Positions 7,402 to 14,462 of a DNA stretch of 20,239 bases are shown piece by piece. The stretch comes from an uncultured Thermomicrobiales bacterium. GTDB taxonomy: Bacteria > Chloroflexota > Chloroflexia > Thermomicrobiales > UBA6265. Made by a program: the position numbers and the translations under genes. Within the stretch, counting starts at the first letter, position 1, and each line of letters begins with the position of its first letter. Location of the stretch: the NCBI GenBank assembly GCA_902806375.1, contig CADCWK010000339.1:1-20239 (forward strand). The letters run 5' to 3'. Under the pieces are notes generated by a model. It did not search any database, was not told the origin of the DNA, and saw only the letters and a program-made list of their open reading frames with translations.

Positions 7402-8340
7402 CTATCGCTTCCGGGCGCGGGGATCGAAGGCGTCGCGGAGACCGTCGCCCACGAGGTTGAACGAGAGGACGGTGATGAAGATCGCCAGGCCGGGGAACAG
7501 CGTCAGCCACCAGGCGCCGGAGATCAGGTCGCGCTGGCCGTCCTGCAGGACGTTGCCCCAGCTCGGGTCGGGTGGCTGCACGCCGAGACCGAGGTAGCTC
7601 AGGCTCGCCTCCAGCAGGATCGCGGCGGACAGCCAGAGCGTGGTCTGGACGATGATGACCGCCAGTGTGTTGGGGAACAGGTGGCGGAACATGATCCGCA
7701 GCGACGGCGAGCCGATCGAGCGGGCGGCCGTGACGTACTCCTGGTTCTTCAGCGAGAGGAACTGGCCCCGGACCAGCCGGGCCGTGCCCGACCACGACGT
7801 CACGCCGATGACGATGATCGTGGTCTGCAGCGATGGCTGGAACAGGGCGGCGGCGGTGATCAGCAGCAGGATCTGCGGGACGGCGAGCAGGATGTCGGTC
7901 GTCCGCATGACGAGCTGGTCGACGATGCCGCCGAAGTAGCCGGCCAGCGCGCCGAGGGTGATGCCGATCGTCATGACGATGACCACCGCCGCCAGCCCGA
8001 CCGCCAGCGAGATCCGGGTGCCGACGATGACCCGGGCCCAGAGGTCGCGGGTGTTGCGGTCGGTCCCGAGCCAGTTCTCGGCCGACGGCGGCGTGTTGCG
8101 CAGACCGGGGGTGAGCTGATTGGGATCGGACCCGGCGATCCACGGCGCGAAGATCGCGACCAGGTAGAGCAGGACGATGACGACCAACCCGACCATCGCC
8201 AGCCGGTTCTGAGCCAGGCGGCGCATGACCTGGAACCGCCGGTTCGGCGCGGCCCGCGCCAGGGACCCCGCGTTACCGATGTCGCCGGGGTCACGTGGGC
8301 CGATGGCGTCGCGTGCCAGTGTCGTATCGGGTTGCGCCAC
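7402..8340 (-). CDS. Peptide/nickel-type ABC transporter permease, DppC/OppC family
   Basis: The 312-residue inner-membrane protein has the OppC_N segment with a first membrane helix (about 47-68), the signature NWLGTDRNTRDLWARVIVGTRISLAVG (89-115), further helices, and the EAA loop EYVTAARSIG...RHLFPN (201-224), which docks on the ATPase. The distal end has LEASLSYLGLGVQPPDPSWG, characteristic of DppC-type permeases. The start is a GTG (8338-8340) with GGAGGA 4 nt upstream; GTG is preferred because no nearer ATG with a binding site exists. It follows the DppB-like gene by 54 nt in one operon. Substrate cannot be read from sequence: peptides, nickel or sugars are all possible in this family. 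No ATPase gene follows. Confidence 0.95.
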   Translation of the reverse strand: MAQPDTTLARDAIGPRDPGDIGNAGSLARAAPNRRFQVMRRLAQNRLAMVGLVVIVLLYLVAIFAPWIAGSDPNQLTPGLRNTPPSAENWLGTDRNTRDLWARVIVGTRISLAVGLAAVVIVMTIGITLGALAGYFGGIVDQLVMRTTDILLAVPQILLLITAAALFQPSLQTTIIVIGVTSWSGTARLVRGQFLSLKNQEYVTAARSIGSPSLRIMFRHLFPNTLAVIIVQTTLWLSAAILLEASLSYLGLGVQPPDPSWGNVLQDGQRDLISGAWWLTLFPGLAIFITVLSFNLVGDGLRDAFDPRARKR

Positions 8341-8394
8341 GGGATCCTCCGGGTGACGGGACGGTGGGCCTGATCGGGTCGACGGGACGCAACG

Positions 8395-9375
8395 TCAGCC
8401 CCCGGCGCTGCCGGTCAGCTTGACCCGTGGGTCGATCAGGACGTAGATGAGGTCGACGAGCACGCTCACGATCATCACGGCCGCGCCGGCGAACAGCGTC
8501 ACCCCGAGGATGACCGGGTAGTCGCGCCGGCCGATGGCCTGGTAAGCAAGGTCACCGAGACCCGGCCAGGCGAAGATCTGTTCGATGATGACGGCGCCAC
8601 TCAGGATCTGGGGCAACTGGAGCCCGATGACGGTCACCATCGGGATCAGGGCGTTGCGGAGCGCGTGGCGGTAGAGAACCGGCCGTGGTCCCAGCCCTTT
8701 GGCACGGGCGACCGTGACATAATCCTGGTTGATGACTTCCAGCATCGCCGAGCGCATGAAGCGGGCGAAGTAGGCGATGCTGGGCAGGGCCAGCACGATG
8801 ACCGGCAGGATGAAGTACTGGAGTCGCTCCGGGAATTCCGCTCGCGCCTGGTTCGAACTCAGGACCGGTAGCCAGCCCAGCTGGACGCCGACCCACACCT
8901 GGAGTAGCAGCGCCAGCCAGAAGTTCGGCAGCGCCAGCCCGATGAATGAGCCGACCGTGACGAGGTGATCGGGCAGGGTGTACTGCCGGGTGGCGGAGAA
9001 GATCCCGATCGGGATGGCGAGGGAGAGGGCGAGGAACAACGAGATGCCCTGGAGCTGGATCGTGCCCCACATCCGGTTGGTGATTAGGTCCAGCACTGGC
9101 TGGTTGTTGAAGCTATAGGAGCGACCGAGATCGCCCCGGGCGGTGTCCCAGAGCCAGTTGAGGTACTGGACCGGCAGCGGCTTGTCCAGCCCGAAGTTGG
9201 CCCGGGCCTGCTCGAGGACCTCGGGCCGCGCGGCAGCCTGCGGGCCGAGCATCGCCAGCACAGGATCGCCCGGCGCCGCGTGAAGCATCCCGAACATCAG
9301 GATGCTTAGTCCGATCAGCAACGGTATGACGAGCAGGACCCGACGGATCAGGTAGGCGCCGGTATCACCGTTCAT
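8395..9375 (-). CDS. Peptide/nickel-type ABC transporter permease, DppB/OppB family
   Basis: The 326-residue membrane protein starts with the DppB N-terminal helix (YLIRRVLLVIPLLIGLSILMF), followed by the conserved APGDP (34-38), a periplasmic-side segment with FGLDKPLPVQYLNWL (61-75) and GDLGRSY (81-87), and about five more membrane helices. The EAA loop is DYVTVARAKGLG...RHALRNALIPMVT (218-248), and FAWPGLGDLAYQAIGRRDYPVI near the end is typical of the family. It forms the channel with the DppC-like permease encoded next. AGGT sits 9 nt before the ATG, a modest ribosome binding site; this and the hairpin upstream suggest lower expression than the binding protein. Confidence 0.95.
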   Translation of the reverse strand: MNGDTGAYLIRRVLLVIPLLIGLSILMFGMLHAAPGDPVLAMLGPQAAARPEVLEQARANFGLDKPLPVQYLNWLWDTARGDLGRSYSFNNQPVLDLITNRMWGTIQLQGISLFLALSLAIPIGIFSATRQYTLPDHLVTVGSFIGLALPNFWLALLLQVWVGVQLGWLPVLSSNQARAEFPERLQYFILPVIVLALPSIAYFARFMRSAMLEVINQDYVTVARAKGLGPRPVLYRHALRNALIPMVTVIGLQLPQILSGAVIIEQIFAWPGLGDLAYQAIGRRDYPVILGVTLFAGAAVMIVSVLVDLIYVLIDPRVKLTGSAGG

Positions 9376-9408
9376 GGGAGGGACCTCATCGCGTCAGGAG
9401 AGGGTAGC

Positions 9409-9442
9409 CGTAGGGGACCGGCGCTTGCACCGGTCCCCTACG
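9409..9442 (-). terminator. Perfect 13-bp hairpin between binding-protein and permease genes
   Basis: CGTAGGGGACCGG (9409-9421) and CCGGTCCCCTACG (9430-9442) pair perfectly around an 8-nt loop, 7 nt after the binding-protein stop. In the minus direction no T tract follows, so it is more likely an mRNA-stabilising or partial-termination hairpin than a full terminator. Such elements commonly make binding protein exceed permease in ABC operons. Confidence 0.6.
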
Positions 9443-9449
9443 ATTCGCC

Positions 9450-11177
9450 CTAGACGGTCGCCGCGGGTGCCGTCATCGTCATGTCGGGCAGCGTGCGGAA
9501 GATACCGCCTTCGAGATTGCTGAGCGTGTAGCCCGTGTACTCGTTGCTGATGACGTAGATGAACGGCCGGTACCAGGCCCAGTGCATCGGCACGGCGTCC
9601 TGGAGGATCTGCTGGATCTGCGACCAGATCGGCTTGGACGCTTCCTGGTCGAGGATCTCGCGGGCCTCTTCGAGCAGTGCGTCGAGCTCCGGAGTGCTGA
9701 AGCCAGTCGAATTGCCGGCCCCGGTGCTGTGGAACTGGTCGAACAGGTCGTTCGGGTCCGCGGTCACCCCGGCGAAGTCGCCGGCCTCCATCTGGTAGTC
9801 GAAGGTGACCGTCATGCGCTCGACGACGGTGGCGTATTCGATCGGCGTGAAAGTGATGTTCACGCCAACCGCCTGGAGATCGCTCTGGAAGCGGATACAC
9901 CAGTCCTCGCGCAGGATGTTGCCGGCGTTGGTAATGATCTCGAAGGTCTGGCCGGTCAGTCCCTTCGCCTCGATGATCGCCCGGGCGCCCTCTGGGTCGT
10001 ACGGGATCGGGGTCAGGGTCGTGTCGTAGGCCCAGGAGGCCGGGGCGATCGGGCCGAGACCCGCCTGACCGAGCCCGAGCAGCGAATCCGCGACATAGCT
10101 CTCGACGTCGACAGCCATCGCGAACGCGCGTCGGACCTCAACATCGTCGAACGGTGCCACCCGGCAGTTGAAGACGGTCCCATTCGGGGAGTTGAACGGC
10201 GGTACGACGATATCGAGCGTACCTACCGCTTCGAGTTGATCCTGCAGGGTCGGCGCCGCGTAGAGTGAGCCGTCGATCTCGCCGGTCTGGAGGGCGTTGG
10301 CGAGGGTCGACGAGTCGGTGATCGCCCGGTGGGTGAACGACTGGATGCTGGGCTTGCCAGTCTCCCAGAAGGTCGGGTTGGCGGTGGCGACGAAGTCGGC
10401 ACCGACCTCCCAGCTCTGGAAGACGTACGGTCCGGCCCCGATCGGGTTCTGGAAGAACGGCGCGGTCGAGGTCTGATTCAGCGGCTGCCCCTCGAGCTGG
10501 GCCTTCGGGACCACGAAGACGTAGCGCAGGTTGTAGAGGAAGGAGGCGTCCGGCCGGAACAGGGTGATCCGGAGGGTCTTCGGGTCGACGACCTCAATGC
10601 CGGAGACACCGGTGTCGGAGCCGACGAACGGCGTCGCGCCCGGCGTCGCGGCGGTGGATGTCCCGGAACCGGAAAACTCGGGGGCCCCCATGATCGCAGT
10701 GAACTTGTTGGCCTGCTGTGAGGCGGTCTCCGGGTTGAGGATGCCTTCAATGGTGAACTTGACGTCGTCGGCCGTCACGTCCGTGCCGTCCGAGAATGTG
10801 GCGTTGGGCTGGATCGTGAACGTGAACGTGAGGCCGTCGATCTCCCATGAAGCTGCCAGGCCCGGTGTGGCTGCGTAAGTCGCCGGGTCGGGGCGGACGA
10901 ACTCATCGAACAGCATCTTGGAGCGCCAGAAACTCTCCGACTCGTTGGCGGCGAACGGGTTCAGCGAGAACGCCTCGCCGAGGGTCCCGATCAGGATCGT
11001 CGACCCGCCGTCCTGGACGAGTGTGACCGGCAGCATCTTGCCACCCGGCCCGGCGGCGACGAGCCGGCCGTCGACGACGGAGAGCGCGAACAGCCCGGCG
11101 GCGGAACTGCCGACGAGCGTGCGGCGATCGAGCCGTTTGGCAAGCAGATCGCGCGTGGCGAGCAGGTTGTCGGACAT
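9450..11177 (-). CDS. Extracellular solute-binding protein family 5 (ABC importer), Tat-exported
   Basis: The 575-residue protein has a twin-arginine signal: RR at 18-19 in DRRTLVGSSAAGLFAL, then a hydrophobic stretch to about residue 41. No lipobox Cys is seen. The mature part is SBP_bac_5: LAASWEIDGLTFTFTIQPNA and FSDGTDVTADDVKF (about 107-142) are the family signature, with NPIGAGPYVF and the EVRRAFAMAVD segment further along. An insert at about 170-190 is Ser/Thr/Gly/Ala/Pro-rich (TPGATP) and probably a flexible surface loop. The ATG is supported by GGAGGAA 5 nt upstream. It delivers substrate, likely a peptide or another small molecule, to the two permeases encoded downstream. It is the first gene after the promoter at 11385-11413. 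Confidence 0.95.
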   Translation of the reverse strand: MSDNLLATRDLLAKRLDRRTLVGSSAAGLFALSVVDGRLVAAGPGGKMLPVTLVQDGGSTILIGTLGEAFSLNPFAANESESFWRSKMLFDEFVRPDPATYAATPGLAASWEIDGLTFTFTIQPNATFSDGTDVTADDVKFTIEGILNPETASQQANKFTAIMGAPEFSGSGTSTAATPGATPFVGSDTGVSGIEVVDPKTLRITLFRPDASFLYNLRYVFVVPKAQLEGQPLNQTSTAPFFQNPIGAGPYVFQSWEVGADFVATANPTFWETGKPSIQSFTHRAITDSSTLANALQTGEIDGSLYAAPTLQDQLEAVGTLDIVVPPFNSPNGTVFNCRVAPFDDVEVRRAFAMAVDVESYVADSLLGLGQAGLGPIAPASWAYDTTLTPIPYDPEGARAIIEAKGLTGQTFEIITNAGNILREDWCIRFQSDLQAVGVNITFTPIEYATVVERMTVTFDYQMEAGDFAGVTADPNDLFDQFHSTGAGNSTGFSTPELDALLEEAREILDQEASKPIWSQIQQILQDAVPMHWAWYRPFIYVISNEYTGYTLSNLEGGIFRTLPDMTMTAPAATV

Positions 11178-11209
11178 CGGTATTCCTCCGTCGTGAGTGG
11201 GTCACCCGT

Positions 11210-11231
11210 CCGGTCGACGCCCGTCGACCGG
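11210..11231. promoter_or_regulatory. 22-bp perfect inverted repeat in the importer leader
   Basis: CCGGTCGACG and CGTCGACCGG are perfect reverse complements separated by CC. The element lies 33 nt before the binding-protein ATG and about 150 nt downstream of the inferred transcription start. It could be an operator for a dimeric repressor acting as a roadblock, or an mRNA hairpin affecting translation or stability. The sequence alone does not decide. Confidence 0.5.
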
Positions 11232-11384
11232 GAACACGCACCTGGCCGTCAACCGTCCGCCTGCCAGAGTCTCTCGCCCCTGACGCCTCGTGCGTTGAGA
11301 CGTCACCGCGTCCCGGGTCCCTCGGCGGCGTAGCCAATGGTCGGTGACGGGTCGCGCTGGTTCATCTGCGTGGACAGTTGCGGC

Positions 11385-11413
11385 AGCCTAGCAACCGTGA
11401 TGGGCACTGTCAA
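11385..11413 (-). promoter_or_regulatory. Sigma-70-type promoter of the ABC importer operon
   Basis: On the minus strand a perfect TTGACA (11408-11413) is followed after exactly 17 nt by TAGGCT (11385-11390). The start of transcription would be near 11378, giving a leader of about 200 nt. Confidence 0.65.
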
Positions 11414-11577
11414 CGAGAGAGATCATCGGCCAATCCGTGTAACGGCGGCGCGCTTTGTGCATTTGGCTACTCCGCGGATCGAGTGCCCGCCGGTTAATTC
11501 CCGGAATGAGGGGTGCTCGGGCCTCTGTCTCCCTTTTGGGGGCAGCACATGTAGTTGGGGCCCCGGCCCCGGACAAC

Positions 11578-11584
11578 AGGAGGG
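11578..11584 (+). promoter_or_regulatory. Ribosome binding site deciding the secreted-protein start
   Basis: AGGAGGG is 8 nt before the ATG at 11593. Beginning here gives a clean signal peptide; the longer upstream frame does not. Confidence 0.75.
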
Positions 11585-11592
11585 CTGCGTCA

Positions 11593-12375
11593 ATGCAGCG
11601 ATTCGGAATTCGGCACCTGGGAGCGATGCTCTCGCTGGTCCTCGTCTTCGGCCTGCTGGCCGCGGGCATCGGCGTCGTCCGCGCCCAGGATAGCGACGTC
11701 ACCGTCGACGGCCCGGGCACACCTCGTCCCGGACATATCCACTCTGGTTCGTGTGACGAGCTCGGCGATGTCGTCTTCGCGCTGAACAACGCCACCATCG
11801 ACAACCTCGACCAGGACTACGAGTCCACCGGCGATGTTGAGTTCGCGGGTAGCGAGGACGCTAACCCGGTCTACGTCTCCGAGACCACGATCGAGGATGT
11901 CACCCTTGACGACATCCTGGCCGCCGACCACGCCATCAACTTCCACGTCAGCGGTGAGGATCTCCCGACGTACATCGCCTGCGGTGATGTCGGTGGCTTC
12001 CAGCGCGACGGTGAGCTCTATGTCGGGCTCGTCCCGGTCGAGGAGTACGAGGATACCGTCGCCTTCGCCGGTTCCGCCCTCCTGACCGACAACGGCGACG
12101 ACACCGTCACCGTCGTCGTGCGGCTCGTGGAGCTGACGGCCGACGACGCTGAGACGACTGGTGCGACCCCGGTCGCGACCACCCCACAGGCGTCGGTTGC
12201 TCCTTCCGTGGAGCCCTCCGTTGACGCGTCGGTCGAGGCCAGCGCCGATGCGTCGGTCGAGGCCAGCGCTGACGCGTCGGTCGAGGCCAGCGCTGACGCG
12301 TCGGTCGAGGCCAGCGCCGATGCGTCGGTCGAGGCCAGCGTCGACCCGGAAGCTTCCGAGTCGCCGGCCGCGTAA
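11593..12375 (+). CDS. Secreted protein with HIHSGSC motif and tandem ASVEASAD tail
   Basis: The 260-residue protein opens with a classical signal peptide (hydrophobic core about 10-28, probable cleavage after VRA, residue 31). The mature domain (32-182) is acidic and has two Cys: Cys54 in GHIHSGSCDELGDVVF and Cys130 in PTYIACGDVGG, a plausible disulfide. HIHSG plus a beta-rich pattern recalls CHRD-like and Cu/Zn-superoxide-dismutase-like folds, but I cannot assign either, and metal binding through the His pair is only a possibility. From about 188 the chain is low-complexity: TPVATTPQ, then six 8-residue units (204-251), the first degenerate (PSVEPSVD), the rest ASVEASAD with a final ASVEASVD. 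No LPXTG or membrane anchor is seen, so it is probably released or held non-covalently. Function unknown. Confidence 0.85.
   Translation: MQRFGIRHLGAMLSLVLVFGLLAAGIGVVRAQDSDVTVDGPGTPRPGHIHSGSCDELGDVVFALNNATIDNLDQDYESTGDVEFAGSEDANPVYVSETTIEDVTLDDILAADHAINFHVSGEDLPTYIACGDVGGFQRDGELYVGLVPVEEYEDTVAFAGSALLTDNGDDTVTVVVRLVELTADDAETTGATPVATTPQASVAPSVEPSVDASVEASADASVEASADASVEASADASVEASADASVEASVDPEASESPAA
12202..12345 (+). repeat. In-gene tandem repeat, six 24-bp units
   Basis: Six consecutive 24-bp units encode the acidic tail of the secreted protein. Units 2-5 (12226-12321) differ only at synonymous positions near the end of each unit (GCCGAT versus GCTGAC), unit 6 changes one residue, and unit 1 is divergent. 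Near-identity at the DNA level points to recent expansion by slippage or unequal crossing over. Confidence 0.9.
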
Positions 12376-12429
12376 CGCCATTCCGATGAAGCGGCCGAGT
12401 GACCCGCAAGCGGGTCGTACGGTGCTTCT

Positions 12430-12495
12430 GCGGCTGGCCGGTCTGGACTGCGCTCGCTTTCTGCGAGTGGAGTCCGACCGGCCAGCGGCGCTTTT
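12430..12495 (+). terminator. Large hairpin terminator of the secreted-protein gene
   Basis: A 60-nt near-palindrome: CGGTC-type arms 12433-12443 pair with 12476-12486 (11 bp), continued by GGACT/AGTCC (12445-12449 with 12471-12475) and CTCGC/GCGAG at the tip around the loop TTTCT (12458-12462). It has one bulge and few mismatches. GCTTTT follows at once (T tract 12492-12495). Confidence 0.75.
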
Positions 12496-12977
12496 CGGGC
12501 CGTTAGCCGATCGATGCAAGGGCAGGTCCCGCGAGCCATGGGCCGGGCGGACTCATCTCCCGATTCGCAAGGACCGCTGCTGTCCGGGTCGACCTGCTGA
12601 GTGATCCGCTCGATGACCGGCACCGATGATCCCGGTAAGCAGGACGTGTCACCCGGTCCACCGTTCACGGATGCGTGGTTCGCCGACTCTGACTCGTCGG
12701 AGTGTCTCGCCCGCCTCAAGTACGGGGCAGCATCGACAGCCCGTCCGCCGATAGTCCGTCTGATGAAAGCATCCCGCCGGCGGCGCTCCCACGGGCGTCG
12801 CCCCGGCCCGGATCGACCCCTCTCGGTATCGATGTCTCCGGAGCTCTCACCGGCTCCCCGCTCTCCCCGGGGTCCGATCATCCCATTGACGTCGGTGCTT
12901 GCCAGACCCTGTCCCTGACCGACGTGCGAGGCTGAGTCGACGCTCCGGTCCAGGCGGACCAGAGACGCCAGCATAGT

Positions 12978-12981
12978 GAGG
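12978..12981 (+). promoter_or_regulatory. Ribosome binding site deciding the S41-like gene start
   Basis: GAGG is 6 nt before GTG 12988. The in-frame GTG at 12976 is earlier but has no purine-rich sequence before it. Confidence 0.5.
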
Positions 12982-12987
12982 TGCGCG

Positions 12988-14244
12988 GTGTGGGATGACC
13001 TGTCACCGGATCGGTGGCGAGACGACCTGGACTACCTGGTCGCGGCGGTCAGGCGGGAGCACCGGAACCCTCATCACACCGTCAGCCCTGATGGGTTCGC
13101 GCGTGCCATCGCGTCGCTGCGATGGCGCCTACCGGATCTGGCGGGGCATGAGGTCGTCGTGGCGCTGGCCCGGTTGATGGCGCTGGTCGGCGACGGGCAC
13201 ACCGTCCTGCGGCTCACCGACGTGGGTGGGTTCGGCCGCGTCCCGATCCGGCTGCACCGATTCAGCGATGGCCTCTCCGTGCGGGCCATCACCCCGGACC
13301 ATGCCTCCGCCAACGGTGGCCGCGTCATCGCGATCGGCGACGTGCCGATCCTCGAGGCGTGGGACCGCGCCCGGCCACTGGTCAGCCGGGACAACGAGAT
13401 GGGCGTCTGGCAGACCGTGCCGGATCTGCTTGCGATCCCGCACGTCCTGCACGCGCTCGGGATCGTCCCGGCGATCGACCGGACCACCTGGACCATCGAG
13501 CGGACCAGTGGCGAGATCGTCACGCTCGACCTGCCAACCGCGCCGGACCGGGCCCCGGATCTCGTCGATGCCCGGTCCCGGCTCCGAATGGCCGACCCGC
13601 TCTGGCTCCGACGTTCGCACGAGAACTGGTTCGAGCACCTCTCGGACGTGGCGACCCTCTACCTCGCGTACAACACCGTCCGGGACGGCGCCCCGGAGCC
13701 GCTGGCCCTCCTGTTCAACCGGGCACTGGACGTCGCCGCGCGCGAGGGGATCGACCGGTTCGTCATCGACATCCGGCGCAACGGGGGCGGCAACATGGCC
13801 CTGAACTGGCCGCTGGTCGACGGGCTGATCCGGGCCGACCGCGTCAACCGCTGGGGCCACCTGTTCGTCATCATCGGCCGGGGAACGTTCTCCGCCGCGA
13901 TGAACCTCGCCGTCGACCTCGAAGCGAGGACCCGGGCGCTGTTCGTCGGGGAACCGACCGCCGCCCGGCCCAACGGCTTCGGCGAGAACGTCGACATCGC
14001 CCTGCCACACTCCGGTCTCAGGGCGACCGTCTCGGGCCTGTTCTGGCAGAACTCGCTCCCCGTGGACGACCGCGAGTGGATCGCGCCGGACATCCCGGCC
14101 CGGCTGTCGTCGGCCGACTATCTCGGGCAGCGCGACCCGGCACTCGACGCGATCCTGCGCTACGAGCACGACCCGGCCAATGACAGCGACGACCCATCGA
14201 ACCGCCTCTGGCGGAAGCTTGGCCGGTCGCACGGACCGGCCTGA
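12988..14244 (+). CDS. S41 (C-terminal processing/tricorn-like) peptidase family protein
   Basis: The 418-residue protein has no signal peptide or membrane helix and so appears cytoplasmic. Its N-terminal half includes LMALVGDGHTVLRL (63-76), the conserved D-H-T motif of S41 relatives. The C-terminal half is the peptidase fold: FVIDIRRNGGGN (258-269), then FVIIGRGTFSAAMNLAVDLE (293-312) with candidate nucleophile Ser302, and FVGEPTAARPNGFGE (319-333). In CtpA-type enzymes a catalytic Lys lies in the (V/I)GE-T-GKG region; no Lys is present here, which places it with the GEPTG/A-PN subgroup or makes it inactive. A clear PDZ domain is not visible. Substrate unknown. It has its own terminator and is not obviously linked to the nuo genes behind it. 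Confidence 0.8.
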   Translation: MWDDLSPDRWRDDLDYLVAAVRREHRNPHHTVSPDGFARAIASLRWRLPDLAGHEVVVALARLMALVGDGHTVLRLTDVGGFGRVPIRLHRFSDGLSVRAITPDHASANGGRVIAIGDVPILEAWDRARPLVSRDNEMGVWQTVPDLLAIPHVLHALGIVPAIDRTTWTIERTSGEIVTLDLPTAPDRAPDLVDARSRLRMADPLWLRRSHENWFEHLSDVATLYLAYNTVRDGAPEPLALLFNRALDVAAREGIDRFVIDIRRNGGGNMALNWPLVDGLIRADRVNRWGHLFVIIGRGTFSAAMNLAVDLEARTRALFVGEPTAARPNGFGENVDIALPHSGLRATVSGLFWQNSLPVDDREWIAPDIPARLSSADYLGQRDPALDAILRYEHDPANDSDDPSNRLWRKLGRSHGPA

Positions 14245-14273
14245 CGCGCGCCCGTGCGATCCGGTTTTTCTTT
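14223..14273 (+). terminator. Rho-independent terminator of the S41-like gene, with an alternative hairpin
   Basis: CCGGTCGCACGG (14223-14234) pairs with CCGTGCGA-T-CCGG (14252-14264) over 12 bp with one bulged T, followed at once by TTTTTCTTT (14265-14273). A competing 8-bp hairpin GGCCGGTC/GACCGGCC (14221-14241) shares the left arm and abuts the stop codon. Confidence 0.75.
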
Positions 14274-14462
14274 CGGGCAACCGGTGGGTATCATTGTGAC
14301 GAATTGCACGGAGTCACCCGGCCGCCGCGGTCGCGACCTTTGGCCCGTCGCTACCCAGTCTCCGGTCCGCGAGTGGCGCTCACTCGCCAGTGCGCCGGAC
14401 ACCGTGCCATCACCTCCACCGGCCCAGCGATCCGGGTCGTCTCGCAGCGTTAGGGGATCACC

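Larger units (their letters stand above)
11178..11592. other. Divergent intergenic region, importer operon and secreted-protein gene
   Basis: These 415 bases separate two divergent genes. They hold the minus-strand promoter of the importer operon (11385-11413), a 22-bp perfect inverted repeat in its leader (11210-11231), and the ribosome binding site of the plus-strand secreted-protein gene (11578-11584). I did not find a convincing plus-strand promoter, though the AT-richer stretch 11440-11500 is the likeliest place. Confidence 0.55.
12376..12987. other. Intergenic region with terminators; no gene recognised
   Basis: The first 120 bases hold a small hairpin (GACCCGC/GCGGGTC, 12401-12416) and a large terminator (12430-12495). 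From 12496 to 12977 I see no supported gene: open frames on both strands are rich in Arg, Pro and Ser, as expected from shadow frames in GC-rich DNA. A TTGACG at 12886-12891 has no matching -10. The ribosome binding site of the next gene is at 12978-12981. Confidence 0.5.

Noticed and set aside
12226..12345. Short regularly spaced repeats, considered as a CRISPR array
   Set aside because: Units are contiguous 24-bp tandem repeats without spacers and are in frame inside a coding sequence.
12601..12918. Possible 105-codon plus-strand gene before the S41-like gene
   Set aside because: Composition is Arg/Pro/Ser-rich with no domain, the start has no ribosome binding site, and overlapping frames look equally gene-like.
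14265..14294. TTTTTC ... TATCAT considered as a promoter for nuoH
   Set aside because: The T-rich stretch is better explained as the terminator T tract; the 18-nt spacing and weak -35 give little support.
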